From Bacteroidales bacterium (GTDB taxonomy: Bacteria; Bacteroidota; Bacteroidia; Bacteroidales; Tenuifilaceae): 64,000 nucleotides of DNA. The stretch covers positions 1-64,000 of the forward strand of contig RPRQ01000014.1 in the NCBI GenBank assembly GCA_003818205.1. Reading direction: 5' to 3'. The translations under genes were made by a program, and so were the position numbers. Positions 1 through 10,049 of the stretch are shown here, piece by piece; the stretch's first letter is position 1; each line of letters opens with the position of its first letter. Below the pieces are notes generated by a model that saw only the letters and a program-made list of their open reading frames with translations, did no database searches and was not told the DNA's origin.

Positions 1-171
1 AACCACAACTTGTCCCGATTTATCGGGAGAGGCAATTATAAAAAAACGACTGAGTATCAAAATGCAAAAGAATCACTAACACGAAAAACATAAATATTTT
101 CTCTGTGAAACTCTGTGCCCTCCGTTTCTCCGTGGTGAATAGTTACCTAATTTTAAATAAGTAAAAGAAAT
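1..171. repeat. Intergenic repeat fragments
   Basis: This non-coding leader holds a short perfect hairpin (TCCCGAT, TT loop, ATCGGGA) near base 13 and a segment at about 100-140 that reads like the interspersed 'CTCTGTGAAACTCTGTG...TCTCCGTGGTGAA' sequence common between Bacteroidota genes. A related fragment in the opposite orientation occurs near 4545-4578. No gene or clear promoter is seen. Confidence 0.45.
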
Positions 172-1479
172 ATGATAGTAAAAAAGCGAAACCACAATAA
201 CGATTCGCACATAAACAGGTGTTACGATTCTTCTGAAAACCAAGTGAGTTTTATATTCAGAAAGCCTAGCGTGATTAGCAAAATTGGTAACAATAGAAAT
301 CCGGCAACATGTGCTATGTATTTGATATACATATTGTTATTATTTAACCTAAGAATAACAGCCCAAGAGTATTCACGCTTTGAATTTGCTTCATTACCTT
401 ACCTTCAAAATATGGGTAACGAAGGCGTTTCTGTTATGTGGGTTACTAATAAAATTTGCAAATCGTATATAAAATATGGCGAAACGATGAACCTTGATCA
501 AAAAGCCATATCATCTCATGATGGTCAGATTGATGCAAATATGCCAGTTCAAAGAATAAGGCTTTCAAATCTAATGCCAGGTAAAACGTATTACTACAAA
601 GCGGTTTCGATAGAAATAAATGTATATGAACCATATTGGGTGAGATATGGAGATACTATTGCAAGCCCCACCTATTCATTTACCTTGCCTGCAAAAGATG
701 TTCAAGAATTTAGCTTTTTAGCATTTAACGATGTCCATGATTATCCGCAATACTTTGATAGCGTGTGTAATAAAAATCCTGATTTCAGTTTTGTTTGTTA
801 CAATGGCGATATAATGGATGATATAGTCTCTAAAGAGCAAATAGTAAACAATTTGTGCCAATCATCCGCAACAACTTTTGCCGGGAATAAACCCTTTTTT
901 TATACAAGGGGAAATCATGAAACGCGAGGAGCTTTTTCACGAATGCTGAAACAATACATCGAAACACCTAATGGATTGTACTACTATTCATTTGTTTGGG
1001 GTAATACCTATTTTATTTTTCTAGATACAGGTGAAGATAAACCCGATACTAATCAATATTACTACGGATTGGCCGATTACGATGAATATCGTTTGGCGCA
1101 ATCTGAATGGATAAAGGGGATAATAAAAACGAATGAATGGAAATCGGCAAAACATCGCATCGTTTGTTCGCACATACCAATTAATGTTAATGAATCAGAT
1201 TCAGAAGAAGACTACGCCGAAGCAGAGCTGTCAAAAAAAATTACTCCCATATTGAATGAGGCGAATATAGATATACTTATATGTGGGCACACGCATAGGG
1301 CTAAAATCTATAAACCGGATAAAAAGCGGAATTATGCTTTGGTTATAGGTGGAGGCCCTTTTTATAGAAACAATGGGGAAGGTGCAACTTATATAAAAGT
1401 TTATGTTGATGAGAATAATATTAGCGCAGAACTTCACAAAACGGACGGTACATTGATTGACAAATATTCGACCAAGTAA
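172..1479 (+). CDS. Secreted metallophosphoesterase, purple acid phosphatase-like
   Basis: Calcineurin-like phosphoesterase, predicted to hydrolyse phosphoesters outside the cytoplasm. After an N-terminal FN3-like segment (about residues 70-170, 'LPYLQNMGNEGVSVMWVT'), the metal-binding blocks appear in family order: FNDVHD, NGDIMDD, RGNHE, SHIPI and GHTH. This order and the FN3-like leader are those of purple acid phosphatase-like proteins. The start is uncertain. The first 48 residues look non-homologous, and an ATG at 316 opens directly on a classic signal peptide (MYLIYILLLFNLRITAQ), so 316 may be the real start. It stands alone, upstream of another exported protein in the same direction. 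The natural substrate cannot be told. Confidence 0.85.
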   Translation: MIVKKRNHNNDSHINRCYDSSENQVSFIFRKPSVISKIGNNRNPATCAMYLIYILLLFNLRITAQEYSRFEFASLPYLQNMGNEGVSVMWVTNKICKSYIKYGETMNLDQKAISSHDGQIDANMPVQRIRLSNLMPGKTYYYKAVSIEINVYEPYWVRYGDTIASPTYSFTLPAKDVQEFSFLAFNDVHDYPQYFDSVCNKNPDFSFVCYNGDIMDDIVSKEQIVNNLCQSSATTFAGNKPFFYTRGNHETRGAFSRMLKQYIETPNGLYYYSFVWGNTYFIFLDTGEDKPDTNQYYYGLADYDEYRLAQSEWIKGIIKTNEWKSAKHRIVCSHIPINVNESDSEEDYAEAELSKKITPILNEANIDILICGHTHRAKIYKPDKKRNYALVIGGGPFYRNNGEGATYIKVYVDENNISAELHKTDGTLIDKYSTK

Positions 1480-1807
1480 ATCAATGTCGTTTTGCAAAGC
1501 GTAAATGACATTATGCTGAAATACAATAGATTAATTACGATTGAAGTTCAGGGTAATTAAACATTATACCGATTAGATTATACATTAACGATTATCAATG
1601 TTGATTCTTAATATCTGATGCTTAACCAATATAAAATCTATTGAATGTTTATTATTGTTGCTCTTGAGTTGCCGTTCTAGAATCGAAAGAATGCAAAGGA
1701 GATGTAGGAAGTGTCATAAGTTTTGGATAGACAGCATCACATATTCATCGTTCTGTGGTAATTGGTTTTTTGCAAGCTTAAAGGGTATAAATTAATTGAT
1801 AAATACA
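1480..1807. other. Intergenic gap, nothing recognised
   Basis: About 330 AT-rich bases between two co-directional exported-protein genes. I see no reading frame, RNA gene, strong hairpin or repeat that I can support. Confidence 0.4.
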
Positions 1808-4249
1808 ATGAGAATCAGATATCTAATGTTTGCTTTATTGCTGATGACAGCGTGTAATTCAGCGATAACCCCCGAAGTAATCGTTATAAACTATCCTGTC
1901 AATGGTAGCATTTTCCCTCCTGATATTTCATCGCCCACTATACGATGGAGTAATAACCAAACGAATACAAGTGGTTATAAAATAACAATTACAAGTAATA
2001 CCGGTGAGATAATCTTCAACACCGAAAGCCACTTGAATTACCTAAAAATAGATGAACAGCAATGGTCCGCAATAAAAAAGGCTACACAGGCAAAAAGTGC
2101 TACAATAGAGGTGCTTGATAAAGACAATTCAAAAAAAGCAAGTGTAGAGATGTCAACCTCTACTGACTCGGTAAGCGCTCCGATATTTTATAGGGCAGTA
2201 CCACTACCTTTTAAATTTGCACGCGAAAATCTCGAAAAAGTGAGTTGGCATCTTGGTAATATATCTGATCTCAATCCAGCACCTGCAGCCCTTGAAAACA
2301 TGCCAGTTTGCGGTAATTGTCATTCGTTCTCGGGCAATGGTGCTACATTGGCCATGGACGTGGATGCCCGCGACGAAAAAGGTGCTTATGTTATTGCCAA
2401 ATTGAACAAGACAACCCCGTTAAACCAAACTGACATTATAAACTGGAGCGATTTTCAGAAAGGAGAATTCACCTATGGGTTGTTATCGCAAGTATCACCC
2501 GATGGGGGCAATGTTGTTAGCACTCTTAAAGATTGTGAGATATTTGTTGACCTTAATAATATGGAATACTCGCAGCTCTTCTTTCCGTTTAAGGGAATAT
2601 TAGCGGTATATAGCAAGGCAAATAATAGATTTTTTGCGCTAAATGGTGCTGATGATACAGTATTTGTGCATAGCAACCCTGCCTGGAGTCCTAATGGTGA
2701 ATATATATATTTTTGTAAAGCGAAAGCGGCTATGTTTGAGGAGAGCGGAGTTCAACACGGCTCTGTGGCGCTAAGTAATACTACTTACAATAATTTTCTG
2801 AACAATTTTATTGAGCGGAAAAAACTCTTTAAATTCGATATATACCGTATTCCATTTAATAATGGTAATGGAGGCGTCGCGCAACCTGTAAAAGGAGCCT
2901 CAATTAATGGGAAAAGTAATTTTTTTCCAAAAATATCGCCCGATGGAAAATGGATGGTTTTTACACAAGCCGAAAGTTTTATGCTCTTACAGAAAGACTC
3001 TAAATTATACATTGTGCCAGCGGAGGGCGGCGAACCACGATTGATGAATTGTAATACCAATAATATGAACTCTTGGCATTCGTGGTCGCCAAATGGAAAA
3101 TGGATTGTTTTTGCTTCGAAGGCAAATGGCCCCTATACGCAACTTTTTCTCACACATATTGACGAGAGAGGAAACGATTCTCCACCAATATTGCTCGAAA
3201 AATTTGTCATAGATGGAAAGGCTGCCAATATTCCCGAATTTGTAAATGTGCCACCCGATACCAAGTTAGAAATAGTACCTGCTTTTTTGGAGGGTGACGA
3301 TTTTAAACTCCGTATGGCACAGATACATGCTAAGAAAAATAATATAGATAAAGCATTAGGGCTATTCAATGAATTACTCGCAGGTGATCAGAAGAATCCA
3401 GAGGCATTAGTAGGCCGTGCTGATATCTATATGAAGAAGAGAATGACGGATAAAGCTTTTGCCGATTTCAATTTGGCAATCAAACTAAAGCCAACCATGG
3501 CAGCCTACTATATTTCACGAGGTACTGCGTTCGGTGATGTGCGGCAGCCGGAAAAAGCGATTAATGATTTTAGTAAAGCGATTGAACTTAACCCATATTC
3601 TTTCATGGCCTATAACAATAGGGGGTTAATAAAATTTAGGACAGGAAGAACAGAGGAGGCATTGAACGACTATAATAAATCGCTCGAACTGAACGATCGC
3701 GCTTACATGACTATAGTTAATATTGGTGTTGCATTGGCGAAATCCAATAAAAACGAAGAGGCAATGCAGTATTTTAATCAAGCCACAAATCTTAGCCCCG
3801 ATCAGACCATGGCATACAATGCCAAGGCAATCTTGTGTTTGCAAACAGGCAAACGAGTAGAAGCATTGAACAACCTTAATAAAGTACTGGAAATAGAACC
3901 TCGTAATGTTGATGCGCTGAACTATAGATCACATATCCTAGAGGACAATGCAGACTATTACAACGCGATAAACGACTACCTGCAATTATTAATCATCAAT
4001 GATAATTTGAAAGATTTTCAGCAAATTATGGCACTGTGCGTGAGAATTAAGGATTACAATTTAATGAACGATGTAACCGAGAGAATAATAAAAAACAACA
4101 TTTATTTTGGAGGTGAAGTATACTATTATAAGGCTATTGCCTTAAAAAAGATAGGGAAGCAAAAAGAAGCATGCGAAGCAATTATAAAATCAGCGGATAA
4201 CGGTTACAAACCAGCAAAGGATAGTTTAAAGGATTTTTGCGCTAACTAA
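1808..4249 (+). CDS. PD40 beta-propeller/TPR lipoprotein with a CxxCH haem motif
   Basis: Exported lipoprotein: 'MRIRYLMFALLLMTACNS' is a lipobox with the Cys close to the start. The ATG at 1808 is preferred to the in-frame TTG at 1796 because it begins the signal peptide. A CGNCHS motif near residue 165 fits covalent haem c attachment. Several TolB/PD40-type propeller blades follow (for example 'NPAWSPNGEYIYF', 'PKISPDGKWMVF', 'HSWSPNGKWIVF'). The last third (about residues 500-780) is a run of TPR units. This architecture recurs in Bacteroidota envelope proteins of unknown role. A single haem next to a propeller suggests electron transfer or redox sensing, which is inference. No obvious operon partner. 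Confidence 0.8.
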   Translation: MRIRYLMFALLLMTACNSAITPEVIVINYPVNGSIFPPDISSPTIRWSNNQTNTSGYKITITSNTGEIIFNTESHLNYLKIDEQQWSAIKKATQAKSATIEVLDKDNSKKASVEMSTSTDSVSAPIFYRAVPLPFKFARENLEKVSWHLGNISDLNPAPAALENMPVCGNCHSFSGNGATLAMDVDARDEKGAYVIAKLNKTTPLNQTDIINWSDFQKGEFTYGLLSQVSPDGGNVVSTLKDCEIFVDLNNMEYSQLFFPFKGILAVYSKANNRFFALNGADDTVFVHSNPAWSPNGEYIYFCKAKAAMFEESGVQHGSVALSNTTYNNFLNNFIERKKLFKFDIYRIPFNNGNGGVAQPVKGASINGKSNFFPKISPDGKWMVFTQAESFMLLQKDSKLYIVPAEGGEPRLMNCNTNNMNSWHSWSPNGKWIVFASKANGPYTQLFLTHIDERGNDSPPILLEKFVIDGKAANIPEFVNVPPDTKLEIVPAFLEGDDFKLRMAQIHAKKNNIDKALGLFNELLAGDQKNPEALVGRADIYMKKRMTDKAFADFNLAIKLKPTMAAYYISRGTAFGDVRQPEKAINDFSKAIELNPYSFMAYNNRGLIKFRTGRTEEALNDYNKSLELNDRAYMTIVNIGVALAKSNKNEEAMQYFNQATNLSPDQTMAYNAKAILCLQTGKRVEALNNLNKVLEIEPRNVDALNYRSHILEDNADYYNAINDYLQLLIINDNLKDFQQIMALCVRIKDYNLMNDVTERIIKNNIYFGGEVYYYKAIALKKIGKQKEACEAIIKSADNGYKPAKDSLKDFCAN

Positions 4250-4827
4250 TTCTTTGTTTGTAAAAAAGCTACAACTTCAAGAATCTACATATCTACAACT
4301 GTTCTAACTATAAATTTGAGTATGCTTTATTCATGTATCCCATTATAAACTCAGATTTTTTAATTCTTATACTACTGAACTACTGTGGTTTTTATTTCTG
4401 TTTGCTATTTGAGGGTATTTAATTTTGGCTTGGAATATTCAAATAGGGAGGTTTTATTTTGGAAAAAAATACAAATAGATATAACTATTCAACAGTAGGC
4501 GAAATAAAAAACCACGGACCTGCCCGCCGAGCTCAGGCAGGCGGGGAACACAGAGAAAATAGAGAAACACGGAGATGATTATTCAATAAAAAAATATTGG
4601 CATTGCATACCGTAAGCCAGTTTGCTAAGCTGTTTCAAGATTATTTCTCTGTGATTTGTGAAACAATAGTTACAAATAGATTAATTGATTTAGAAAAATA
4701 AGATTAATTCTATAATGTATATAAAAAAATATAATAAGTTGTTTTATTATAATAAATAAAATAGTAAATTGTACCCAGTAATTACTAAAGATAATGAATT
4801 ATAGTATTAATTTAAACAAATTGACCT
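4250..4827. repeat. Long intergenic region with palindromic repeat fragments
   Basis: About 580 AT-rich bases without a credible gene. At 4517-4546 a GC-rich imperfect palindrome (CCTGCCCGCC ... GGCAGGCGGGG) stands out, followed by an 'ACACAGAGAAAATAGAGAAACACGG' type repeat fragment. A related CTGCCGGCAG-type core is found at 6675-6694 and a partial one at 25482-25498. The final 130 bases before the next gene are almost pure A/T and probably contain its promoter, but I could not pin a box. Confidence 0.5.
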
Positions 4828-6591
4828 ATGAAATTAAAAATAATTATTTTCTTTCTGGCAATTGGGTTTGCAGCAAGCGTTGATGCACAAAATTCTGCTC
4901 TTTCGATGTATCAAACGCCAAATGATAATGCACAAGGCGACATTATTATTAAAACGGCTCGAGCCTCAATAACAACAGCCTGTACCTATTTTTGCGTAAA
5001 TAGGTTTGGTTTTACCAATAATGAAAATGGAGGTTATTCCGGCTTTCAGGATTCTCCAGATAAAGGACATTGCTATATTTATTCAATATGGGATGCGAGT
5101 AATAACCAGACAATTACTGCCGCTTACGTTGGATCTGGTACTGTTGTTGAAAATTTTGGAGGGGAGGGAACTGGTCTTAAATCAATGAATTCAACGTTAG
5201 GATGGACTTTAGGGCAATGGTATTCCTTTGCAACGAGAAGATGGGATGTTGGTAATCATACCTATTTTGGATATTGGGTAAGGGACATAAGCGGAGACAA
5301 ATGGACCCATTTGGTTACTATGGATTATCCTGTTGGTGGAATATATTTCAATGGAACAACCTATTCTTTCCTTGAGGACTGGTCAAGCACTGGTCAAAAT
5401 GTAAGGAAAATGGAGATCAAGGATGGCTTTAAAAGAAAAACGGATGGCACATGGCTTCCAATGACTACCTACACGTATAGCATAAATAGCGGTGATGCTG
5501 CCTCTGGTGGTCGTTCATATAATTACCGTACTGCATATGATGCAGGATTAACTGGTGGTGGTGTTTATATGCAGGCTGGAGGTTCTACTGCCAAAACGTT
5601 TACAGGTTTACCTCCTGTGTCTTTCAATGTTAACCCTGGTACTTCTCCCGCAAACTTGGCAATTGCTTTTACTATTACAAGCGCAACAACATCTTCTGTG
5701 AGCTGGAACGTTCCTGCCTCAAGTACTCCTCAGTTTAAATACACCATAAAAGTGAATGGAACACAGGTCGCTTCGGCTATTGCCTCAGAAGCAAGGAGTA
5801 AATCAATAAGTGCATCAAGCGGAGTTACCGTAGAGGTAATTCTCGAAGATATTCTGGGTAGGACTAGCAGTAAAACAGCAACCGTTGGTGGTGGTTCAAC
5901 CGTAACAACCGTAAAAGCCTTTGACAGTGAGGAAACTGTTGGTGAAAACGGAGCAGCCGTGAATGCGATTGACAATAATAATTCAACCATTTGGCACACT
6001 AAATGGTATAATGGTATAGCGAATTTGCCCCACTACATCACTCTCGATCTGGGAGCAAGCTATTCTATTACCGGCCTAAACTATTTACCACGACAGGTTG
6101 GTACAAATGGTATGATAAAGAACTACGAGATCTATGTCAGTACGGATAATGCAACCTGGGGATCGTATGTTAAAACTGGAACATGGGTTAAAAGTACTGG
6201 CGAAAAAAAGGTAACATTTACAGCTAAAACTGGAAGATACGTTAAGCTTGTTGCCAAATCAGAAGTGAATGGTAATCAGTACACATCGGCTGCAGAGATT
6301 AAAATTGTAACTACATCAGGGCTGAAGTCGTCGGGTCTTGTAACCAAAGAAATAACGCCTGTAAATGTAATGACCAGCGAACCAGAGATCAGAGGTTTTC
6401 AGGGAAATATTTATATTAATGCAGGCGAAGCCATTAATGTAAAGGTTTATAATCTTACAGGGGGATTAGTTTTGCAGAAAGAACTCAGTGGCGGACAACA
6501 AACAATAGCTATTCCTAACAAGGGTATATATATAGTAAAAGCACAAAACATTAATAAACAGGTTTTTACGAAAAAAGTATATCTTGAATAG
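4828..6591 (+). CDS. Secreted DUF3472/discoidin-domain protein with T9SS sorting tail
   Basis: Exported protein with a Sec signal (MKLKIIIFFLAIGFAASVDAQ). Residues about 25-250 match the DUF3472 pattern found in Bacteroidota surface proteins. An FN3-like linker follows (about 265-350). Residues about 355-495 form a F5/8 type C (discoidin, CBM32-like) module, with 'WHTKW', 'HYITLDLG' and 'GRYVKLVAKSE'. The last ~75 residues resemble a type A T9SS C-terminal domain (IYINAGEAINVKVYNLTGG ... GIYIVKA ... FTKKVYLE). It is therefore predicted to cross the outer membrane by type IX secretion and bind glycans. No catalytic residues are assigned. It is followed by a large nested palindrome. Confidence 0.85.
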   Translation: MKLKIIIFFLAIGFAASVDAQNSALSMYQTPNDNAQGDIIIKTARASITTACTYFCVNRFGFTNNENGGYSGFQDSPDKGHCYIYSIWDASNNQTITAAYVGSGTVVENFGGEGTGLKSMNSTLGWTLGQWYSFATRRWDVGNHTYFGYWVRDISGDKWTHLVTMDYPVGGIYFNGTTYSFLEDWSSTGQNVRKMEIKDGFKRKTDGTWLPMTTYTYSINSGDAASGGRSYNYRTAYDAGLTGGGVYMQAGGSTAKTFTGLPPVSFNVNPGTSPANLAIAFTITSATTSSVSWNVPASSTPQFKYTIKVNGTQVASAIASEARSKSISASSGVTVEVILEDILGRTSSKTATVGGGSTVTTVKAFDSEETVGENGAAVNAIDNNNSTIWHTKWYNGIANLPHYITLDLGASYSITGLNYLPRQVGTNGMIKNYEIYVSTDNATWGSYVKTGTWVKSTGEKKVTFTAKTGRYVKLVAKSEVNGNQYTSAAEIKIVTTSGLKSSGLVTKEITPVNVMTSEPEIRGFQGNIYINAGEAINVKVYNLTGGLVLQKELSGGQQTIAIPNKGIYIVKAQNINKQVFTKKVYLE

Positions 6592-6608
6592 GCATATTTG
6601 TCAGATTG

Positions 6609-6744
6609 AAAAGAAAAAGAGGATGTCTAAAAAGACCATTTAACTTCGTTGAGCCCTGCGGGGTTCACGCAAACCTTGCCTGCCGGCAGGCAAGATTTGC
6701 GTGAAACTATTATTGACTTTTTAAACAGCCTCTTTTTCTTTTTT
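6609..6744. repeat. Nested palindromic element, possible terminator
   Basis: Three inverted repeats are nested. The outer arms, about 26 bases (AAAAGAAAAAGAGG...AAAAAG at 6609-6634; its near-complement at 6718-6744), differ at about two positions. The middle arms are TTCACGCAAA / TTTGCGTGAA. The centre is a perfect 20-base palindrome, CTTGCCTGCCGGCAGGCAAG, at 6675-6694. It lies just past the stop of the T9SS protein and ends in a T-run, so it may terminate transcription. The nesting suggests a small interspersed element rather than a simple terminator. Confidence 0.65.
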
Positions 6745-6867
6745 AATCCCAAACTCTTCATTTTAGGCACTTTATTAGCATGTTAAGTGATTTTGGATTC
6801 ATGAAAATTTCAATGCCCTGTTTTTTATAAAAAGCAGAGTTGCAAATTTCTATATACATTAAACGGT

Positions 6868-8031
6868 TTAACCCCTCAGCTGATAATTGGCTTCTATCTC
6901 AACGAGTAACTCATTCCTGCAAATGTCAGCAAGTAAAAAAACTGCAGGAGTATCTCCATAATATTGTTTACATATTGATTGAACGGCTTCAAAATCGCTA
7001 GCATATTTTATATACACCACATAGCTTAATATTTGAATCTTTTCATTCTTAGTAATACCATGATTTTTCAGATTTATTTCTGAAATCAATAGATTAATAT
7101 TGTCGATGGTTGTATGAACTTGTCCTTTAACATCTCCGATGTGAATAGTATCCTCTCCAATGATAGATGCGGTTCCGGATACAAATAATAAATTTAAGCC
7201 GTTGGCCTCACAATATTTCCCCCTTTCAAACATCGGTCGAGATAATACCCTTTCTCGTAATTCTCCTTTTAATACATTTTCTGAATAATGATGTGCATCG
7301 AGTTGTTTTGGGTTTTGTAAAGGAACTATTAGGCAATTTTCACCCTTTTGAGCTATAACCTCAATCACAATGCCCCCATTATTCATTCCGATTCCTGTTG
7401 AAGCAGGGTAGCCATACTTAAATTCCGAACGGTTATAATATAACGCTCTGTACTCATTAAATATCTGATAATTTTGATGTTTGCCGATCTCGTTCGATTC
7501 TTCAATCACTATATCATTGATGTAATTCCATTGACGAACGATATCTGAAAATTCATAACCTTCATCTTTCAGTATAATGTGCAAATCTTCAAACGCTTTT
7601 TTTAAATTATCCTCAAATAATTTTTGGTCATGACTGTAAACTGAAACCTTTAAACATGAAAAACCATTAAATTCAAGCAATGTGAGTCTATTACCATTCT
7701 TGCTTTTATGTTGAAGAGTAATATCGATTCCACAATTAATTACAAACCATACTTCCAAACAGGTTCTTCCTCCACCTAAAGGAAGCTGATTGACGATGCT
7801 AATCGGAATTTGATGATTTGGGAAATTGTTATCGAGGACTGATCTTATTGTAATTATATCCTGGCTATAATTACCGCCTGATTGAAAATGTAATGTTGAT
7901 TTTAAAATTTTATAATCATTATATGAAAGCAAATGATTATTTAATTGACTTAAGCATTCAATTAAGGCTAATGAAAGATTCTCGTTATTGTTCGATCGAA
8001 AAAAATCTATTTTGAATTGGGTCTGTAACAT
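6868..8031 (-). CDS. FkbO/Hyg5-type chorismatase-like protein (RidA-related fold)
   Basis: The second half has the conserved blocks of the FkbO/Hyg5 chorismatase family as I recognise them: 'RQWNYINDI', 'YPASTGIGM', 'NPKQLDAHHY', 'FVSGTASIIGEDTIHIGD' and the C-terminal 'CRNELLVEIEA'. Known members hydrolyse chorismate to 3-hydroxybenzoate or to a dihydroxycyclohexadienoate plus pyruvate, feeding secondary metabolites. The C-terminal part resembles the RidA/YjgF fold. At 387 residues the length fits the family. No biosynthetic partners lie beside it: the neighbours are a T9SS protein and a ROK regulator. The enzymatic product is therefore unknown. Family assignment is fairly firm, activity is inference. 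Confidence 0.65.
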   Translation of the reverse strand: MLQTQFKIDFFRSNNNENLSLALIECLSQLNNHLLSYNDYKILKSTLHFQSGGNYSQDIITIRSVLDNNFPNHQIPISIVNQLPLGGGRTCLEVWFVINCGIDITLQHKSKNGNRLTLLEFNGFSCLKVSVYSHDQKLFEDNLKKAFEDLHIILKDEGYEFSDIVRQWNYINDIVIEESNEIGKHQNYQIFNEYRALYYNRSEFKYGYPASTGIGMNNGGIVIEVIAQKGENCLIVPLQNPKQLDAHHYSENVLKGELRERVLSRPMFERGKYCEANGLNLLFVSGTASIIGEDTIHIGDVKGQVHTTIDNINLLISEINLKNHGITKNEKIQILSYVVYIKYASDFEAVQSICKQYYGDTPAVFLLADICRNELLVEIEANYQLRG

Positions 8032-8287
8032 AGTTGTTTTTAGTAAAAAGAATCTTTCGAAAAAAAAACAATACTGCTGATTACTAAGGAGAACTATATA
8101 TCTTCTTAATGCTAATAAACCTTTATGTAACCTGTCTTATTTTTTGTGTTTCACTGACAACCTAATGATCTCTCAGTGAAAAGTCAATTATTTGTTGCCA
8201 CATTACTACATTCATCAACCTAATTCTATCCTCATAAATTTGCAGGAATTTCTTTATAGTTGGTTATAGCAATAACTATTATGAAAA

Positions 8288-9574
8288 TCACGAAAACTCC
8301 TCAGAAAACAACTTTGACATCACTACGGGTAATGTACCGAGGAGCGCTGCCTCTCCTTTTAGTTGCGAAACGAGGATTTGAGTGTCTTGTTTCATGAGGG
8401 TTATGGTATATTTGCTTATTTTCTGTTGAATTGGGTCTTTAATGAGTGAATCAGCATAAGCCATTTCTCCCCCAATAATAATGGCTTCTGGGTTAAATAG
8501 ATGGATTAAAATAGAAATTCCCTTTGAAAGATATTCACTGGCTTCCTCCAATAGTTCAATTGCAAATTGATCGCCTAGGTTAGCCGCATCGATTATCGTC
8601 TTGAGTTTAATTTTCTCTGGATTGTTGTCGGTTATTTTGGAGATTAGGGTATTCTTACCTTTTAAGATAATTTCCTTGGATCGTTTTACAATGGCTGTCC
8701 CGGATGCAACGGTTTCTAAACACCCGACCTTTCCGCAGTAGCATAGTTCCCCTTCAGGGTCCATTTGGATGTGTCCGAATTCACCGGAAAACCCAGAATG
8801 GCCTCGAAATAAGTTTCCGTTTAAGATCATGCTAAGACCTATTCCAGAGCCTATGTTAAGGAAGAGAACATCAGTAATGTTTTTGGCTAAACCAAACCAT
8901 TTCTCACCTAGGGCTATTGTTCGGGTATCGTGTTCAATAAAAACTGGACGATTAAGTATATCCTCGAATGTTTCTTTTAATGGTTTATCCCCTAACTGAG
9001 GGTAACTGTAGCTAACTCCTTTACGAATATCAATAAAACCAGGGATGGCAATACCAATACCAAGTATTTGCTCAATTTGTATGTTGTTTGTATTAAGAAG
9101 TTTGTCTACTGATTCTTTAAGAAATGTGAGAATATTCCCAGAGTTCGATAAACCTTCGTTCAATTCTAATATTTCGCCAATATAATTATTGTGAAGATTG
9201 AAAATGCACATTCTGGTGTATTGTCGACTTAAATCAATTCCAAGAATATAGCCTATATTAGTATTAATCCCATAAAGAGTTGGCTTTCTTCCTCCTTTTG
9301 AATGCCCCATACCGAAGCTGCAAATCCAACCGTCATTCGATAATTCACCTAATAAATTTGTAATATTAGGTACACTGTTATTTGTAATTTCGCACAGTTT
9401 AGGGATGGTTTTATTTCCTTCTTTGTAAAAGATCTCTATTATCTGTTTCTTTAATAAGTATTTCTTATAGGATACCCCATTATTTCGGTCCTCTGAGCCA
9501 AAACCTAGAGTTTGCATCAAATGATTCATGTTTCCGAGTTGTTTTAAGTGATAAAAATTAAAAAGGTACATCAA
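8288..9574 (-). CDS. ROK family transcriptional regulator (NagC/XylR type)
   Basis: An N-terminal winged helix-turn-helix (about residues 35-95) is followed by a ROK sugar-kinase-like domain. Visible marks are the ATP-binding 'GIDLSRQYTRMCIFNL', the 'VFIEHDTRTIALGEKWFG' segment, and the ROK zinc signature GH-x-CxCGxxGCxE ('CYCGKVGCLE'). The HTH plus ROK layout is that of sugar-responsive repressors rather than plain kinases. Start is ambiguous: an in-frame ATG at 9529 would remove 15 residues that look non-homologous. No sugar-use genes are next to it, so the regulon is not obvious here. Confidence 0.85.
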   Translation of the reverse strand: MMYLFNFYHLKQLGNMNHLMQTLGFGSEDRNNGVSYKKYLLKKQIIEIFYKEGNKTIPKLCEITNNSVPNITNLLGELSNDGWICSFGMGHSKGGRKPTLYGINTNIGYILGIDLSRQYTRMCIFNLHNNYIGEILELNEGLSNSGNILTFLKESVDKLLNTNNIQIEQILGIGIAIPGFIDIRKGVSYSYPQLGDKPLKETFEDILNRPVFIEHDTRTIALGEKWFGLAKNITDVLFLNIGSGIGLSMILNGNLFRGHSGFSGEFGHIQMDPEGELCYCGKVGCLETVASGTAIVKRSKEIILKGKNTLISKITDNNPEKIKLKTIIDAANLGDQFAIELLEEASEYLSKGISILIHLFNPEAIIIGGEMAYADSLIKDPIQQKISKYTITLMKQDTQILVSQLKGEAALLGTLPVVMSKLFSEEFS

Positions 9575-10049
9575 AATTAGAAATAAATTTACAAAGATTA
9601 TCTATTGTGGATTTATTATTCAGTATTTTTTCTACAGAAGATATAAATCATCCTCAACTATACAGGATTATAGTTTTAGTCAATAGAAAGTAAATAGTAG
9701 AAAATGCTTATCCGTTTTCTTACCTGCGTTTATTAAATGCGCCCTGAATGGGCAAATTATAGCTTTTGGCAACGCCTTGGGTCAATGTTTTATTGTTGTT
9801 CTTAACGGGCTGAAAGCCCAACTTAATCTGAATTTTCAGGGCGATAGAAAAATTTACAAACCATTGCCCAAGGCAATGCTTCACTTGTCGTTGGGCTGAA
9901 AAATTTGGGTTTACAGCCCGCTAAGGGATATACGGATAATCATGCACTAGAATATGAAATTAGGCAAAGAACCTTCAGCCCTAAGCCTTCCATTACTATT
10001 ACAAGGCTAAATTAATCTTCATCAACTAATTTATTTTAAAACTTTTTGT
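9575..10049. repeat. Intergenic REP-like palindromic cluster
   Basis: The 570-base gap before the nitrosative-stress cluster has no gene. Between about 9739 and 9924 several interlaced inverted repeats occur: GCCCTGAATGGGC, CGGGCTGAAAGCCC, and the pair CGCCTTGGGTCAATG / CATTGCCCAAGGCAATG, ending with a diverged TTGGGCTG...CAGCCCG. Such clusters of 'GCCCTGAAAGGGC'-like units recur between genes in Bacteroidota and look like decayed mobile repeats. No transposase is attached. Confidence 0.5.
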
